DNA from: Candidatus Omnitrophota bacterium
GTDB taxonomy: Bacteria > Omnitrophota > Gorgyraeia > Duberdicusellales > 4484-171
Assembly: GCA_030631705.1 (NCBI GenBank)
Contig: DAOVKQ010000043.1
Span: forward strand, 1 to 6,331
Length of the DNA stretch: 6,331 nt
Reading direction: 5' to 3'
Below, one piece after another: positions 5,441-6,331 of this stretch (its first letter is position 1; each line of letters begins with the position of its first letter). The notes beneath the pieces are model-generated. The model searched no databases. It was not told the DNA's origin and saw nothing but the letters and a program-made list of their open reading frames with translations. Position numbers and translations under genes: made by a program.

Positions 5441-6331
5441 TCAAAAGGCATAAGTTGTCTCTATATAGACTGTATCCTTTGCTGAATATCGCCCAAAAAG
5501 AGTAGCCGCGTCCCCTTCAAAAACAAACAACCCCACTTTAAGCTCAACTCCGTTATTAAGGTTATAGCTTAACTCCGGATTAAACATCCTATCCCCCAGG
5601 GAAAAATTATATCCCGAATCGAGTTCAAAGCTAAAATCACCGCGCAGGAAATCTTTCTTAACATTAACTGTTGCCTGGTGGGTATATTCTTCCTGGGCAA
5701 ATAACGCTTCGTAATCAGGGATAATATTTTCGATGAATTGAACGTTATAATACCAGTCCTTATCTGTTGTATGGTCAATACCCAGGCCTAAAGATAGGGT
5801 ATCTTTTCGCACGTAAGAAAAATCATCCCGTAAATAGGGCATTCCTAAAAATAAGCCGCATTCTCCTCTTAAGCCATATTCCCCGATAACCGTTTCAAAA
5901 TCACTGCCGATTATGTGGAGTCGCGGATGCTCTCTTTGTAAGGTAAGATCATCGTCCGAAGGGCTTAAAGCTACTAAATCATTCAGATTGCTCTGCGTGG
6001 GAACGTAAAGGGCTTTCTTTAAGGCGTTACCGTTTGACGTTGTTTCCCGCAATACAGGGTTACGGTTATTTATATACATATAATAAAGGCTATAATCAAT
6101 ATCCCTGGCACTGCTCACCAGACGCGTTCCCCACTGAGCATTATCAATAGTGTGTTTATTTAAATACTTTTTATCCTCAATCCTTATCCTGCTTACCACA
6201 TCTTTGGTAGTTGCTGTATAGGGCCCTTTGCGCACGACTTCCCTTAAATGGCCGAACGCGGCCCAATCCGAACCAAAAAACCGCACCTCCGAAGGAACAA
6301 ATAACGGCATACATACAGTTTCCATCTGAAC
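5441..6331 (-). CDS. Outer-membrane beta-barrel protein, C-terminal part (DUF1302-like)
   Basis: The frame is open through the window edge (two more in-frame codons, Val-Gln, precede the first Met at 6325), so this is the C-terminal 296 residues of a longer protein and the true start is outside. No signal peptide is therefore visible. The visible part has the alternating polar/aromatic pattern of transmembrane beta strands, for example DWYYNVQFIENI and GDFSFELDSGYNFSLG. It ends in a classic BAM-recognition strand, TVYIETTYAF, with terminal Phe. The segment PLFVPSEVRFFGSDWA and the terminal 'LFGRYSAKDTVYIETTYAF' pattern recall DUF1302-type barrel proteins; this family assignment is from memory of the pattern and only moderate. 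The role is probably a porin or an export channel of the outer membrane. The stop TGA lies 54 bases before the acyl-ligase fusion gene, on the same strand, with no hairpin plus T-run between, so co-transcription is possible. Confidence 0.7.
   Translation of the reverse strand, partial: VQMETVCMPLFVPSEVRFFGSDWAAFGHLREVVRKGPYTATTKDVVSRIRIEDKKYLNKHTIDNAQWGTRLVSSARDIDYSLYYMYINNRNPVLRETTSNGNALKKALYVPTQSNLNDLVALSPSDDDLTLQREHPRLHIIGSDFETVIGEYGLRGECGLFLGMPYLRDDFSYVRKDTLSLGLGIDHTTDKDWYYNVQFIENIIPDYEALFAQEEYTHQATVNVKKDFLRGDFSFELDSGYNFSLGDRMFNPELSYNLNNGVELKVGLFVFEGDAATLFGRYSAKDTVYIETTYAF

Noticed and set aside
5569..5778. Second minus-strand open frame inside the barrel gene.
   Set aside because: Out-of-frame overlap with a clear beta-barrel sequence; no independent support.

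Overview
The window is a stretch of a Gram-negative bacterial chromosome in which every convincing gene lies on the minus strand, so the genes read from the right edge to the left. An outer-membrane beta-barrel protein implies a diderm cell. Moderate AT-leaning composition, weak Shine-Dalgarno sites, an acyl-AMP ligase-ACP-acyltransferase fusion and runs of GCGTATTGCGT-type repeats would fit an uncultured lineage such as Omnitrophota. That placement is an impression, not a demonstration.

Layout in the direction of transcription. (1) 6331-5441: the C-terminal part of an outer-membrane beta-barrel protein, cut by the window edge. (2) A 54-base gap holding a near-perfect extended -10 box 7 bases before the next ATG, which suggests a leaderless start. 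(3) 5386-2705: an 893-residue fusion of an AMP-forming acyl ligase, an acyl carrier domain and a PlsC-type acyltransferase. (4) 2697-2269: a small PilZ-domain protein. (5) 2269-1424: a GNAT-fold acyltransferase of the FeeM N-acyl amino acid synthase / autoinducer-synthase type, coupled to the PilZ gene by a TAATG overlap. (6) A long intergenic region holding a dRS3-like palindrome, a tandem repeat tract bracketed by a direct repeat, a dyad (ATGTCTA-N6-TAGACAT) and a strong sigma-54 promoter match. (7) 986-84: a polyprenyl-phosphate sugar-1-phosphate transferase that starts exopolysaccharide synthesis. (8) 1-83: a strong ribosome-binding site, a possible start of another gene, and an imperfect GC-rich inverted repeat.

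How the parts may work together (inference): the fusion activates a fatty acid and loads it on its own ACP domain. The acyl group could then go to its own PlsC domain (a phospholipid or lysophospholipid acceptor) or to the FeeM-like enzyme (an amino acid acceptor). The PilZ protein between them suggests control by cyclic di-GMP. The next transcription unit starts exopolysaccharide synthesis and appears to be under sigma-54 control with an upstream enhancer-like dyad. FeeM-type synthases, EPS sugar transferases and a sigma-54 regulator (PrsR/PrsK) are known partners of PEP-CTERM/exosortase loci in Gram-negative bacteria, so this may be the edge of such a locus. No exosortase or PEP-CTERM protein is visible here.
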